A program made the translations under genes and the position numbers. A stretch of 64,000 bases of DNA from Rhodopseudomonas palustris (GTDB lineage Bacteria; Pseudomonadota; Alphaproteobacteria; Rhizobiales; Xanthobacteraceae), in contig JACRJB010000025.1 of the NCBI GenBank assembly GCA_016215605.1, positions 1 through 64,000 of the forward strand. The letters run 5' to 3'. Numbering within the stretch: the stretch's first letter is position 1; each line of letters opens with the position of its first letter. Shown here piece after piece: positions 25,948-35,229 of the stretch. The notes beneath the pieces are model-generated. The model was not told the origin of the DNA. It saw nothing but the letters and a program-made list of their open reading frames with translations, and made no database searches.

Positions 25948-28218
25948 ATGACGACAACAACATTCGGGCGAACCGGAGCGGTCGGAATTCTGGCGGCGAT
26001 GTCGTTCGCCATGCTTTCATCGACTTCGCTCGCTCAGACCAATCTGCCCGCGGTCACCGTCGACGCGCCGCGCACCGAGCGCGGCCGCGCGGCGCGCCCC
26101 GTGGCCAGCAACCGCGCCGGCACCACGCGCCGCGTGACCGCGCGCCGCGATACGCCGCCGCCGGTCGCGCCGGTGCCGTATCTCGTGCCGCGCACCGGCA
26201 CGCTCGGTGCGCTGCCCGCGCCTTATGCGGGTGGTCAGGTCGCGAGCGGCGGGCAGGTCGGCTTTCTCGGCAATCGCGGCATTCTCGACACGCCGTTCAG
26301 CCAGACCAGCTACACCGCGCAATTGATGCAGGACCAGCAGGCGCGGACGATCCGCGACGTCGTCGCCCACGATCCGTCGGTCCGCGCGGTGACGTCGGCG
26401 GGCGGCGGTCAGGACGGCTATTTCATTCGCGGCTTCTACTACGACGTCGGCGATCTGGCGCTCAACGGGATGTACGGCATGGCGCCGTTCTGGAGCGTCG
26501 GCGCCAATTTCATCGAGCGCGTCGAGATCCTCAAAGGTCCGACCGCACTGCTCAACGGCATCTCGCCGCTCGGCGCGGTCGGCGGCAGCATCAATCTGGT
26601 CACCAAGAAGGCGCCGGACTACGACATCACCCAGCTCACCGCGACCTACGCGTCGCGCTCGCAATTCGGCCTGCAGGCCGACGTCGCGCGGCGCTATGGC
26701 GCGCACAAGGAGTGGGGCGTCCGCTTCAACGGCAGCTACAGCGACGGCAAGACGGCGTTCGACCGCCAGACCAGCGAATTCGGCAATGCGGTGCTCGGCC
26801 TGGACTATCGCGGCGAGAACGTCCGCGTCTCCGCCGACGTCGGCTATCAGGCCAACAACCTGAACCCGCCGATCCGGTTCTTCAGCTTCCCGGCGACGCT
26901 CGTGCCGCTGCCGCCGGCGCCCGCCGCGAATTCCAACGCGATCCCGGATTGGGCGTATTGGAAGCCGAAAGACACCTTCGCGACGGTGCGCGCCGAAGTC
27001 GACGTCGCGCAGGGGCTGACGGTGTACGGCGCCGCCGGCTATCACCAGGCCAAGATCGACTTCAAGTTCCTGTCGCCGGGCATCCTCAACCGGGCGGGCG
27101 ACTACAGCTCGCGGCCGTTCGGCGGCGAGCAGACCTTCACGGCCAAGACCGGCGAAGTCGGGCTGCGCGCGGAAACCGACACCGGCCCGGTCAACCACAA
27201 ATTCGTGGTCAACTACGGCGTGTTCGACCGGCCCAACGAGAATTCCTATCTTGCCGCGGGCGGTGTCGTCGGCTCGAACATCTACAACTACAAGCCGATC
27301 CCGGAGCCGCTGTTCACCGTTCCGATCCGCAACACGGTCGGCCTGACGCAGTGGAGCGTCGGCGCGGCGGATACGATGTCGATCCTGAACGGCGCGGTGC
27401 AGGCCGTCGTCGGCGTCCGTCGCCAGCATGTCAGCAACAGCTCGACCGATCTGCTCACCAATGTCACCACGGGACAGGACGGCGCCGCCTGGAGCCCGGC
27501 CTACGCGCTGCTGCTGCGGCCGATGTCGAATGTGACGCTGTACGCCAACTACATCGAGGGGCTGCAGCCGGGCACCACGGTCGGCGCCGGTTACATCAAT
27601 GTCGGCCAGGTGTTTCCACCATTCCAGACCAAGCAGGTCGAGACCGGCGTGAAGGTCGATTTCGGCCGGATCAGCGTCACCGGCAGCCTGTTCGACATCA
27701 AACAGCCGAGCGCGATCGCATCCAGCTCGAACGGCCTGCTGACGCTGTCGGTCGACGGCGTGCAGCGCAATCGCGGCGCCGAACTCAACGTCTTCGGCGA
27801 AGTGGCGCCGGGGCTGCGGCTGCTGGGCGGCATGGCCTACATCGAGGGCGCGTTGGAGAAGACCGATCGAGGCGTCAACGACGGACACCGCGCGCCCGGC
27901 GTGGCGCGGGCCAACGTCAATCTCGGCGCCGAGGTCGACGTGCCGTGGATCCAGGGGTTCACGCTGACCGGGCGGGTGATCCACACCGGGGCGAGCTACG
28001 CCAATGCCGCCAACACCCAGGTGCTGCCGGCATGGACGCGGTTCGACGTCGGCGCACGCTACACCTTCCTGTCGCCGTGGAACGGCAAGCCGATCGTGGT
28101 CCGCGCCGCGATCGAGAACGTCGAGAACCTGGCCTACTACGCGTCGTCCTACAGCGGCAGCGCGATCGGGCTCGGCGCGCCGCGAACCTATCTGGTGTCG
28201 ACGACGTTCAACTTCTGA
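25948..28218 (+). CDS. TonB-dependent siderophore receptor
   Basis: A 756-residue outer-membrane receptor. The signal peptide runs to about residue 30 (SSTSLAQ). A TonB-box-like stretch LPAVTVDAP (about 34-42) and a Pro/Arg-rich spacer follow. The plug domain covers about 105-225 (ARTIRDVVAHDPSVRAV, GYFIRGFYYD, VERVEILKGPTALL-like segment ERVEILKGPTALLNG, GGSINLVTKKAP). A 22-strand barrel ends with the terminal aromatic TFNF. The family imports ferric siderophores. It stands alone, with no transport or biosynthesis genes beside it. No clear iron-regulator box was found in the 250-base upstream gap. Confidence 0.92.
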   Translation: MTTTTFGRTGAVGILAAMSFAMLSSTSLAQTNLPAVTVDAPRTERGRAARPVASNRAGTTRRVTARRDTPPPVAPVPYLVPRTGTLGALPAPYAGGQVASGGQVGFLGNRGILDTPFSQTSYTAQLMQDQQARTIRDVVAHDPSVRAVTSAGGGQDGYFIRGFYYDVGDLALNGMYGMAPFWSVGANFIERVEILKGPTALLNGISPLGAVGGSINLVTKKAPDYDITQLTATYASRSQFGLQADVARRYGAHKEWGVRFNGSYSDGKTAFDRQTSEFGNAVLGLDYRGENVRVSADVGYQANNLNPPIRFFSFPATLVPLPPAPAANSNAIPDWAYWKPKDTFATVRAEVDVAQGLTVYGAAGYHQAKIDFKFLSPGILNRAGDYSSRPFGGEQTFTAKTGEVGLRAETDTGPVNHKFVVNYGVFDRPNENSYLAAGGVVGSNIYNYKPIPEPLFTVPIRNTVGLTQWSVGAADTMSILNGAVQAVVGVRRQHVSNSSTDLLTNVTTGQDGAAWSPAYALLLRPMSNVTLYANYIEGLQPGTTVGAGYINVGQVFPPFQTKQVETGVKVDFGRISVTGSLFDIKQPSAIASSSNGLLTLSVDGVQRNRGAELNVFGEVAPGLRLLGGMAYIEGALEKTDRGVNDGHRAPGVARANVNLGAEVDVPWIQGFTLTGRVIHTGASYANAANTQVLPAWTRFDVGARYTFLSPWNGKPIVVRAAIENVENLAYYASSYSGSAIGLGAPRTYLVSTTFNF

Positions 28219-28429
28219 GTGCGCGCGCCGCTCCCTCGCGATCGCACGCGGGCGGAGCGGCGCGCGGGTCGCCACGGCCGGCGACGCCAGCCGTCGACCT
28301 CGGCCCGTCCTATCGACGCGCCAGCGACGATGGGAAGCAGTTGCGTCTTTCGGCCGTCGTCTGCCGCGCTTTCGCCCGTCATGGAAATGTCATAGCGTGC
28401 CGACTCTCTGCAACGCCGAGGACACGACC

Positions 28430-28861
28430 ATGCAACTCCGTGTGCGAAGGGCCGCCCACTTTCTCGAACGCAGCGGGCTGGCGATGGCCGGCGCGGCGTG
28501 CGGATTGTTCGTCGGCGCGCATGTCGGCAGCAGCATCGGCGCGCTGACCACGGTCGCGTTCCTGCTGGCGATGATGGCGGTCGGCGCGATCGGATTCTAT
28601 CTCGGCATCGACATTCCGCCGCTGCCGTTCCACGCCGGCGAGAGCGAGGCGCAGCACGCGCAGCGCGGCAAGATCGACGCCGCCGAGTTTCTGAGCGCGG
28701 TCGGCACGTTCTGCGCGACGCTGGCGGCGTTCGCCTCGGTCGCGCTGGTGGTGCTGCATCTCGCCCCGCATCTCGCCTGGACCGGCATGATCCTCGCCGC
28801 CTGGCTGGGCGGCGTGGCGATGCAGATCGTCGCCGGCGCCATCGGCCGGGCGCGGCGCTGA
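28430..28861 (+). CDS. Four-helix membrane protein, unknown
   Basis: A 143-residue protein with about four hydrophobic segments (residues 18-30, 38-60, 90-110, 117-137) and an acidic loop with His and Gln between helices two and three. It begins MQLRVRRAAHFLERSG. No family is recognised with certainty. The start is chosen by the end of the TonB receptor region and an upstream GAGGAC. It ends in a strong bidirectional hairpin shared with the convergent gene. Confidence 0.7.
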   Translation: MQLRVRRAAHFLERSGLAMAGAACGLFVGAHVGSSIGALTTVAFLLAMMAVGAIGFYLGIDIPPLPFHAGESEAQHAQRGKIDAAEFLSAVGTFCATLAAFASVALVVLHLAPHLAWTGMILAAWLGGVAMQIVAGAIGRARR

Positions 28862-28901
28862 TCGGCGGCCCGGTTCGCCGCGAACCGGACGGCCGACAAC
28901 G

Positions 28902-28927
28902 AGCCGCCCTCGCAAGCGAGGGCGGCT
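28902..28927. terminator. Bidirectional hairpin between convergent genes
   Basis: A perfect 12-bp inverted repeat AGCCGCCCTCGC / GCGAGGGCGGCT with loop AA, placed between a + gene ending at 28861 and a - gene ending at 28992. Confidence 0.65.
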
Positions 28928-28991
28928 GTCAGAACCAAGCCGGGGAGGACACCCGCCGCCGCGATGGGCGGCGGACGGGTGGTGGCGTTGG

Positions 28992-29309
28992 CTATCTCTT
29001 GCCGAGCAGGCCGGTGACGGCCGCCGGCAGCGGGATCCTGGCGACGAGCTGCGGCGCGAACACCACGGCGGCGATCGCCAGCGCGATCAACACCGGCAGC
29101 AGCTCGAATTCGCTGACCTGCACCACCAGCCACACCGCGACGACCAGGGCCGCGAGTTCGGCGGCGAGATACAGCAGCACCGTGGTCAGGCTCGGCCGCG
29201 GCAGCCGGTCGAGCGGCTTGGCGATGAACGCGATGAACACCGCGACGACCAGAACCGCGACCAGCAGCAGGAACAGGAAGGCCGCGGTCTGAAAGGTGGC
29301 TGCCAGCAT
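28992..29309 (-). CDS. Small membrane protein, unknown
   Basis: A 105-residue protein with three strongly hydrophobic segments (about 6-30, 40-62, 68-90) and a basic end (LGKR). The start MLAATFQTAAF at 29309 has a GAGGAG ribosome site seven bases upstream; the frame open to 29339 has none. It is convergent with the 143-residue membrane protein. No family recognised. Confidence 0.75.
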   Translation of the reverse strand: MLAATFQTAAFLFLLLVAVLVVAVFIAFIAKPLDRLPRPSLTTVLLYLAAELAALVVAVWLVVQVSEFELLPVLIALAIAAVVFAPQLVARIPLPAAVTGLLGKR

Positions 29310-29526
29310 CGTCGGGCTCCTCGATCGAAGTGAGGGCAAAGACTAGGACGATTCCGGCGGGTGCGAAAGCAGTGCCGCTGTCAGGAACGCGCCTGACGAC
29401 GAACGGCAATCCTGGGATCGCATGGCAACGGCGATGGACTCGCGCGCGCCGCGCCCTCTATGCTGCGCCGACGCAGCCGCGGCTCGACCCGCGGCGCGAC
29501 AAGACCAGGGGATGGAGACGCGCGGC

Positions 29527-30495
29527 ATGAGGGACTTTGCCGGCAGGATTGCCGTGATCACCGGCGGCGGCACCGGCATGGGCCGCGAGCTCGCGCGCCA
29601 GCTCGTCGCCGAAGGTTGCCACGTCGCGCTGTGCGACGTCTCAGCTGAAGCGATGGCCGAGACCCGGCGGCTGTGCGAAGCCGACGGCCTGCCGCAGGGG
29701 CTGCGCGTCACCACCCACATCGCCGACGTCGCGCTCGAAGCGCAGATGCGGCGCTTCCGCGACGAGGTCGCGGCGCAGCACCGCACCGATTGCATCCATC
29801 TGCTGTTCAACAACGCCGGCATCGGCGGCGGCGGCAGCATGATCGCCAACAGCCGCGAGCAGTGGGAGCGCACCTTCAACATCTGCTGGGGCGGCGTCTA
29901 TCTCGGCACGCGAATCTTTCTGCCGATGCTGATCGCGGCGGACGAAGGCCACATCGTCAACACCTCGAGCGTCAACGGCTTCTGGGCCTCGATCGGCCCG
30001 ACCACACCGCACACCGCCTACAGCGCCGCGAAATTCGCCGTGAAGGGATTCTCCGAGGCGCTGATCGCCGATCTGCGGCTCAACGCGCCGCATGTGAAAT
30101 GCTCGGTGGTGATGCCGGGGCACATCGGCACCTCGATCGTCGCCAATTCGCGCAAGATCCAGAGTAGCGACGCCGGCGACGACCTCAGCACCGAGGAGAT
30201 CGCCGCGGCCCGCAAGCGGCTGGCCGCAGCCGGCGTCGACGAGGCGCCGCTGTCGGACGACGACATCCGGGCGATGGCCAAGGAGCGGGCGCGCAGCTTC
30301 CTCGAGGACGCACCGACCAGCGCGGCGGCCGCGGCGCGCGTCATTCTCGACGGCGTCCGCGCCGATCGCTGGCGCATCCTGGTCGGCGACGACGCGCATC
30401 TGCTCGACCAGCGCGTCCGCACCATGCCGGAGCGCGCCTACGAGATCGACTTCTACCAGAGCTTCGCCGCCGAAGTCGGTTGGAAGCTCGGCTGA
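29527..30495 (+). CDS. Short-chain dehydrogenase/reductase
   Basis: A 322-residue oxidoreductase. The Rossmann opening GGGTGMGRELA binds NAD(P), NNAGI follows the fourth strand, and the catalytic set is Ser in NTSSVNG plus YSAAK (Tyr and Lys intact). It is longer than the common 250-residue SDR by a C-terminal helical extension after the PGHIGTSI motif, suggesting a subfamily with its own lid. The ATG at 29527 has GGAG in the right place; 29512 is an alternative. Substrate unknown. Confidence 0.88.
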   Translation: MRDFAGRIAVITGGGTGMGRELARQLVAEGCHVALCDVSAEAMAETRRLCEADGLPQGLRVTTHIADVALEAQMRRFRDEVAAQHRTDCIHLLFNNAGIGGGGSMIANSREQWERTFNICWGGVYLGTRIFLPMLIAADEGHIVNTSSVNGFWASIGPTTPHTAYSAAKFAVKGFSEALIADLRLNAPHVKCSVVMPGHIGTSIVANSRKIQSSDAGDDLSTEEIAAARKRLAAAGVDEAPLSDDDIRAMAKERARSFLEDAPTSAAAAARVILDGVRADRWRILVGDDAHLLDQRVRTMPERAYEIDFYQSFAAEVGWKLG

Positions 30496-30592
30496 GCGGT
30501 GCGACATAAAGAATCCATTCGAGATCGACGCGCGCGATGTAAGGGACCCGTAAAGATCCGTTCATGTTCCGCCTCGGGAAGCTACTTATCCT

Positions 30593-30649
30593 CACTGCAG
30601 TGGGAGAACTGAGATACTCACGTCCGGCGACTTGACCTATAGCTGTCGC
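30593..30649 (+). promoter_or_regulatory. Dyad-rich leader upstream of kup
   Basis: Three dyads lie in a row: CACTGCAGTG (30593-30602, perfect), TGAGATACTCA (30610-30620) and GCGAC...GTCGC (30627-30631 with 30645-30649). They sit 33-90 bases ahead of the kup ATG and could be operator or RNA-fold elements. No named riboswitch class fits. Confidence 0.35.
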
Positions 30650-30681
30650 AGAACACGGCCTGACGTTTCAGAGGTTCTTCC

Positions 30682-32586
30682 ATGAGCGACGCAGTCTCCA
30701 CGCCGCAAGCAGCCTTGCCGGCCCACCGTCCGACCTCGTTCCTGACGCTGTCGCTCGGCTCGATCGGCGTGGTCTATGGCGACATCGGCACCAGCCCGCT
30801 GTATGCGCTGAAGGAAAGCCTGACCGCCGCGTCGGCCGGCGCTCCGCTGACCCAGGCCATGGTGCTCGGCGTGCTGTCGCTGGTGCTGTGGACGCTGATC
30901 ATCATCGTCACGCTGAAATACGTGCTGCTGATCATGCGCGCCGACAATCACGGCGAGGGCGGCACGCTGACGCTGATGGCGCTGCTGCAGCACGTGATGC
31001 ACCGGCGCTTCGCGGCGATCTCGCTGCTCGGCATGGCCGGCGCGGCGCTGTTCTACGGCGACGCCATCATCACCCCGGCGATCTCGGTGCTGTCGGCGGT
31101 GGAAGGCCTCAAGCTGGTCGAGCCGGCGTTCGAGCCGTACATCCTGCCGCTGTCGATGGCGATCCTGATCGGGCTGTTCGTGGTGCAGAGCCGCGGCACC
31201 GCCGCGGTCGCCGCCTGGTTCGGGCCGATCATGCTGCTGTGGTTCGGTGTGCTCGCGGTCGGCGGCATCATGAATCTCATGAGCGATCTCAGCGTGCTGA
31301 ACGCGATCAATCCGCTCTACGGCATCGACTTCCTGCTGCATCACGGCCGCGCCGGACTGCTCGCGCTCGGCGCGGTGTTCCTCACCGTCACCGGCGCCGA
31401 GGCGCTGTATGCCGACATGGGGCATTTCGGCCGCAAGCCGATCCGGCTGGCGTGGTTCGTCGTGGTGTTTCCGGCGCTGGCGCTGTGCTATCTCGGGCAG
31501 GGCGCGATGCTGCTCGACCATCCGGAGAAGCTGGAGAATCCGTTCTTCTTCCTGTTCCCGGAATGGGCGCTGCTGCCGATGGTCGGGCTCGCGACCGCGG
31601 CGACGATCATCGCCAGCCAGGCGGTGATCTCCGGCGCGTACTCGCTGACCCAGCAGGCGATTCAGCTCGGCCTGCTGCCGCGGATGGACATCCGCCGCAC
31701 CTCGGAGACCGAGAAGGGCCAGATCTACATCCCGCGCGCCAACTGGCTGCTGCTGATCGCGGTGCTGTATCTGGTGTTCGCGTTCAAATCGTCGAGCGCG
31801 CTGGCCTCGGCCTACGGCATCGCGGTGACCGGCACGATGGTGATCACCAGCATCATGGCGTATTTCGTGATGCGGAAATGCTGGCGCTGGTCGACCGCGG
31901 CCGCCACGCTGGTGATCGCGCCGTTCCTCGCCGTCGACATGATCTTCCTGATGGCCAACATGCTGAAGATCTTCGAGGGCGGCTGGATTCCGCTGCTGAT
32001 CGGCGTCGGCCTGATGGCGGTGATGATCACCTGGCGGCGCGGCAGCAAGATCGTCGCCCGCAAGACCATTCGCGACGAGGTCGATCTCGACGACTTCATC
32101 GCCTCGATCTCGCATTCGTCGTCGATCGGCCGGGTGCGCGGCGTCGCGGTGTTCCTCACCGGAAACCCGAATTCGACGCCGACCTCGCTGATGCACAACC
32201 TCAAGCACAACAAGGTGCTGCACGACAAGAACATCATCCTGCGGGTGGTCACCGAGGACGTGCCGCGCGTGCCGGAACACGAGCGCTCCAGCGTCGAGAT
32301 CGTCAACGACCGGTTCTCGCGGATGGTGCTGCGGTTCGGCTACATGGAAAGCCCGAACGTGCCGAAGGCGATGGCCGGCTGCAAGGCGAACGACTTTGCG
32401 TTCGACATCATGAACACCTCGTTCTTCCTGTCGCGCCGGGTGATCCGTCCGGCGACGCCGTCCGAGATGCCGCGCTGGCAGAGCCTGCTGTTTGCCAACA
32501 TGGCGAAATGGGCCGACGATGCCAGCCTCTATTTCCGAATTCCGACCGGACGCGCGGTCGAAGTGGGGATGCAGATCAATGCCTGA
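30682..32586 (+). CDS. kup: Low-affinity potassium transport protein Kup
   Basis: A 634-residue K+/H+ symporter of the KUP/HAK/KT family with about 12 membrane helices and a cytosolic C-terminal domain. Typical motifs are GVVYGDIGTSPLYALKE, GEGGTLTLMALL, FYGDAIITPAISVLSA, and GAYSLTQQAIQLGLLPR. Length is normal. The start at 30682 gives a short polar N-terminus before helix one. Its last codons overlap the start of a DUF169 gene by eight bases, suggesting coupled translation. Confidence 0.95.
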   Translation: MSDAVSTPQAALPAHRPTSFLTLSLGSIGVVYGDIGTSPLYALKESLTAASAGAPLTQAMVLGVLSLVLWTLIIIVTLKYVLLIMRADNHGEGGTLTLMALLQHVMHRRFAAISLLGMAGAALFYGDAIITPAISVLSAVEGLKLVEPAFEPYILPLSMAILIGLFVVQSRGTAAVAAWFGPIMLLWFGVLAVGGIMNLMSDLSVLNAINPLYGIDFLLHHGRAGLLALGAVFLTVTGAEALYADMGHFGRKPIRLAWFVVVFPALALCYLGQGAMLLDHPEKLENPFFFLFPEWALLPMVGLATAATIIASQAVISGAYSLTQQAIQLGLLPRMDIRRTSETEKGQIYIPRANWLLLIAVLYLVFAFKSSSALASAYGIAVTGTMVITSIMAYFVMRKCWRWSTAAATLVIAPFLAVDMIFLMANMLKIFEGGWIPLLIGVGLMAVMITWRRGSKIVARKTIRDEVDLDDFIASISHSSSIGRVRGVAVFLTGNPNSTPTSLMHNLKHNKVLHDKNIILRVVTEDVPRVPEHERSSVEIVNDRFSRMVLRFGYMESPNVPKAMAGCKANDFAFDIMNTSFFLSRRVIRPATPSEMPRWQSLLFANMAKWADDASLYFRIPTGRAVEVGMQINA

Positions 32587-33373
32587 TGCGACGACGCCGC
32601 AGCCGACCGAGACGTTCGATTTCGCCACGATGGTCGCCGACCTCAACGCGCTGCTGCGGCTGAAGACCACCGTGATCGGCATGAAGATGTTCGCGAGCGC
32701 CGCCGAGATGCAGGCGATCCCGAAGATCCGGCGGCCGAACGCGATCCACACCACCGACCAGATCGTCAGCATGGCGTCGCGGCTCGGCTGGACCGTCGGC
32801 ATCACCGGCGACGATCTGGTCGGCGCGCAGTGCCGTGCGGTGATCGGGCTCGGGCCGCAGGACGAGCAGTGGCTCGACGGCCGCTCCTATGTCGGCGTCT
32901 GGCACGCCACGCAGGAGGACGCGCGCAAGCGCCAGGAGGCGCTGAGCGTGGTGCCGTTCGGCCAGTATCAGGCGATGGCGGTGTCGCCGCTGAGCAGCGG
33001 CCGGCTCGATCCGCCGGACATCTGCCTGGTCTATGCGACGCCCGGGCAGATGATCATCCTGATCAACGGCCTGCAATATGCCGGCTACAAGAAGTTCGAA
33101 TGGGGCGTGGTCGGCGAGACCGCCTGCGCGGATTCATGGGGCAGGGCGCTCGTCACCGGTGAGCCCAGCCTGTCGCTGCCGTGCTTCGCCGAGCGCCGCT
33201 ACGGCGGCGTGCCGGACGAGGAGATGCTGATGGCGCTGAAGCCGGCGCAGCTGGCGAAAGCGATCGACGGCATGAAGCAGCTCGCCAACAACGGCCTGCG
33301 CTACCCGATCGCTCCCTACGGCATCCAGGCCGACGTCCGCGCCGGCATGGGCGTGTCCTACGCGAAGACGTAG
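32579..33373 (+). CDS. DUF169 family protein
   Basis: A 264-residue protein of the DUF169 family (LLRLKTTVIGMKMF near the start, then CRAVIGLG, YQAMAVSPLSSGRLDPPDICLVYATPGQMIILINGLQY, CFAERRYGGVPDEEMLMALKP). Members are of unknown activity. Several Cys residues (in AQCRAV, DICLVY, ETACADSW, LPCFAERR) could bind a metal or cofactor. The ATG at 32579 lies inside the end of kup. The family has no established link to potassium, so any shared role is guesswork. Confidence 0.8.
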   Translation: MPDATTPQPTETFDFATMVADLNALLRLKTTVIGMKMFASAAEMQAIPKIRRPNAIHTTDQIVSMASRLGWTVGITGDDLVGAQCRAVIGLGPQDEQWLDGRSYVGVWHATQEDARKRQEALSVVPFGQYQAMAVSPLSSGRLDPPDICLVYATPGQMIILINGLQYAGYKKFEWGVVGETACADSWGRALVTGEPSLSLPCFAERRYGGVPDEEMLMALKPAQLAKAIDGMKQLANNGLRYPIAPYGIQADVRAGMGVSYAKT

Positions 33374-33387
33374 CAGCCCCACCCCGA

Positions 33388-33536
33388 GTCATTCCGGGGC
33401 GCTCGCTCTTGCGAGCGAACCCGGAATCCATACGCCGTGTGCTATCGAGAGCGCACCGTGTCTGACGCGCAGTCGCTGACCGTTGACGTCAGGGGATATG
33501 GATTCCGGGCTCGCGCTGCGCGCGCCCCGGAATGAC
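33388..33536. repeat. Dispersed palindromic repeat, class D
   Basis: It opens GTCATTCCGGGGCGCTCGC with the inner hairpin CTCGCTCTTGCGAG, and closes GGATTCCGGGCTCGCGCTGC ... CCCCGGAATGAC. It lies between the convergent DUF169 and sugar transferase genes. Two more copies are at 59955 and 60191. Confidence 0.85.
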
Positions 33537-33567
33537 GAACGAGAGGGCGATAGGTGACTACGGCAAC

Positions 33568-35124
33568 CTAGTACGCGTTCTCGCCTTTCAGCAGCGCCCA
33601 CGGCGTCTTCAGCAGGATGTAGAGGTCGAACAGCACCGACCAGTTCTCGATGTAGTACAGGTCGAACTCGACGCGCTTCTGGATCTTCTCTTCGTTGTCG
33701 ATCTCGCCGCGCCAGCCGTTGATCTGGGCCCAGCCGGTGATGCCCGGCTTGACGCGATGCCGCGCGAAATAGCCGTCGACCGCTTCGTCGAACAGCCGGC
33801 TCTGCAGCTTGCCCTGCACCGCGTGCGGGCGCGGGCCGACTAGCGACAGATTGCTCTTGAACACCACGTTGAACAGCTGCGGCAGCTCGTCGAGGCTGGT
33901 GCGGCGGATGAACTTGCCGACGCGGGTGACGCGCGGATCGTTGCGGGTGACCACCTTCGACGCGGTCGGGTCGGCGAGGTGATGATACATCGAGCGGAAC
34001 TTGAACACGTCGATGCGTTCGTTGTTGAAGCCGAACCGCTTCTGCCGGAACAGCACCGGGCCCGGACTGTCGAGCTTGATCGCCAGCGCGACCAGCGCCA
34101 TCACCGGCGACGCCGCGAGCAGGATCAGACTGCCGACGATGTGGTCGAACAGCCGCTTCGTCACCTGGTCCCAGTCGGTGATCGGCGCCTCGAACACGTC
34201 GAGCGTGGGCACGTTGCCGAGATAGGAATAGGCGCGGGGACGGAAGCGCAGCTTGTTGGTGTGCGCCGACAGCCGGATGTCGACCGGCAGCACCCAGAGC
34301 TTCTTCAGCATCTCGAGGATGCGGGTTTCGGCCGAGATCGGCAGCGCGAACAGCACCAGATCGACGCGGGTGCGGCGGGCGAATTCGAGGATGTCGTCGA
34401 TCTTGCCGAGCTTCGGCGAGCCGGCGCAGGTGTCGAGCGCGCGGCTGTCGTTGCGGTCGTCGAACACGCCGAGCACGCGGATGTCGGAATCGTCGTTCTG
34501 GCTGGCGTTCAGCGCTCTGATCAGTTTCTCGCCGTTCTCGTCGGAGCCGACGATGATGGTGCGGCGATCGAGCCGGCCCTGGCGCGCCCAGTGCCGCACC
34601 ATGCTGCGCAGGATCAGCCGCTCCACGATCAGCACCGCGAGGCCGAGCAGATAGAACGACGACAGCCACAGGCGCGACACTTCGCCGCCGAGCTTGGCCA
34701 GAAACGACGCGCCGATGAACAGCAGAAACACGAACGACCACGCCGAGATCATGCGGGTCATCTGCTTGAGCGTGCCGCGAAACACCTGGACCTGATAGAT
34801 GTCGGCGGCCTGGAAGCTGATCACGGCGCTGACGGTCATCGCCAGGATGGCGGCGATGTATTCCCATTGCAGCCCGTCGCGACGCGCGACGTAGCCGAGA
34901 TACAGCGCGATGCCGACGACGGCGATCAGCACGAAATCGGCCAGCCGGACCAGGCCGGCGATCACGATCGGCGAGTAGGCGGGCGGCACCTTCTCGTTGG
35001 TCACCGCGAGCGCAGCCGGCGACAGCCGCTTGCGCCGCTCGACCGCCGGCCGGTTGGGCTCATGGCCGACCACTGCCTCGGCAGCGGCGGCGTCGATCAT
35101 GGAGCGGGCGCTGATCGGTTCCAC
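33568..35124 (-). CDS. Undecaprenyl-phosphate glucose/galactose phosphotransferase (WcaJ type)
   Basis: A 518-residue polyprenol-phosphate hexose-1-P transferase that starts exopolysaccharide repeat-unit assembly on the membrane. It has an N-terminal block of four to five membrane helices (about 50-180), a nucleotide-sugar-like domain ([19 protein letters not shown]), a fifth membrane segment ([18 protein letters not shown]) and the catalytic bacterial sugar transferase domain ([30 protein letters not shown]). It starts with GTG at 35124; an ATG at 35100 is an alternative. It stands in an EPS gene block on both strands. Confidence 0.92.
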   Translation of the reverse strand: MEPISARSMIDAAAAEAVVGHEPNRPAVERRKRLSPAALAVTNEKVPPAYSPIVIAGLVRLADFVLIAVVGIALYLGYVARRDGLQWEYIAAILAMTVSAVISFQAADIYQVQVFRGTLKQMTRMISAWSFVFLLFIGASFLAKLGGEVSRLWLSSFYLLGLAVLIVERLILRSMVRHWARQGRLDRRTIIVGSDENGEKLIRALNASQNDDSDIRVLGVFDDRNDSRALDTCAGSPKLGKIDDILEFARRTRVDLVLFALPISAETRILEMLKKLWVLPVDIRLSAHTNKLRFRPRAYSYLGNVPTLDVFEAPITDWDQVTKRLFDHIVGSLILLAASPVMALVALAIKLDSPGPVLFRQKRFGFNNERIDVFKFRSMYHHLADPTASKVVTRNDPRVTRVGKFIRRTSLDELPQLFNVVFKSNLSLVGPRPHAVQGKLQSRLFDEAVDGYFARHRVKPGITGWAQINGWRGEIDNEEKIQKRVEFDLYYIENWSVLFDLYILLKTPWALLKGENAY

Positions 35125-35229
35125 GTCACGATTCCGTTGTCACACCGGCGCACGGCAACGCCCGCGCGCAAAGTCTCGGCGGACTAGACGCTAAAACTTG
35201 CAAGAAAACGTTAGCGCAATCGTAGACTG

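Noticed and set aside
30609-30646. A CTGAGA followed by TTGACCTA in the kup leader as a TPP riboswitch
   Set aside because: The ACCC and GAACCTGAT core and pairing of the TPP aptamer are missing, and kup is not a thiamine gene.
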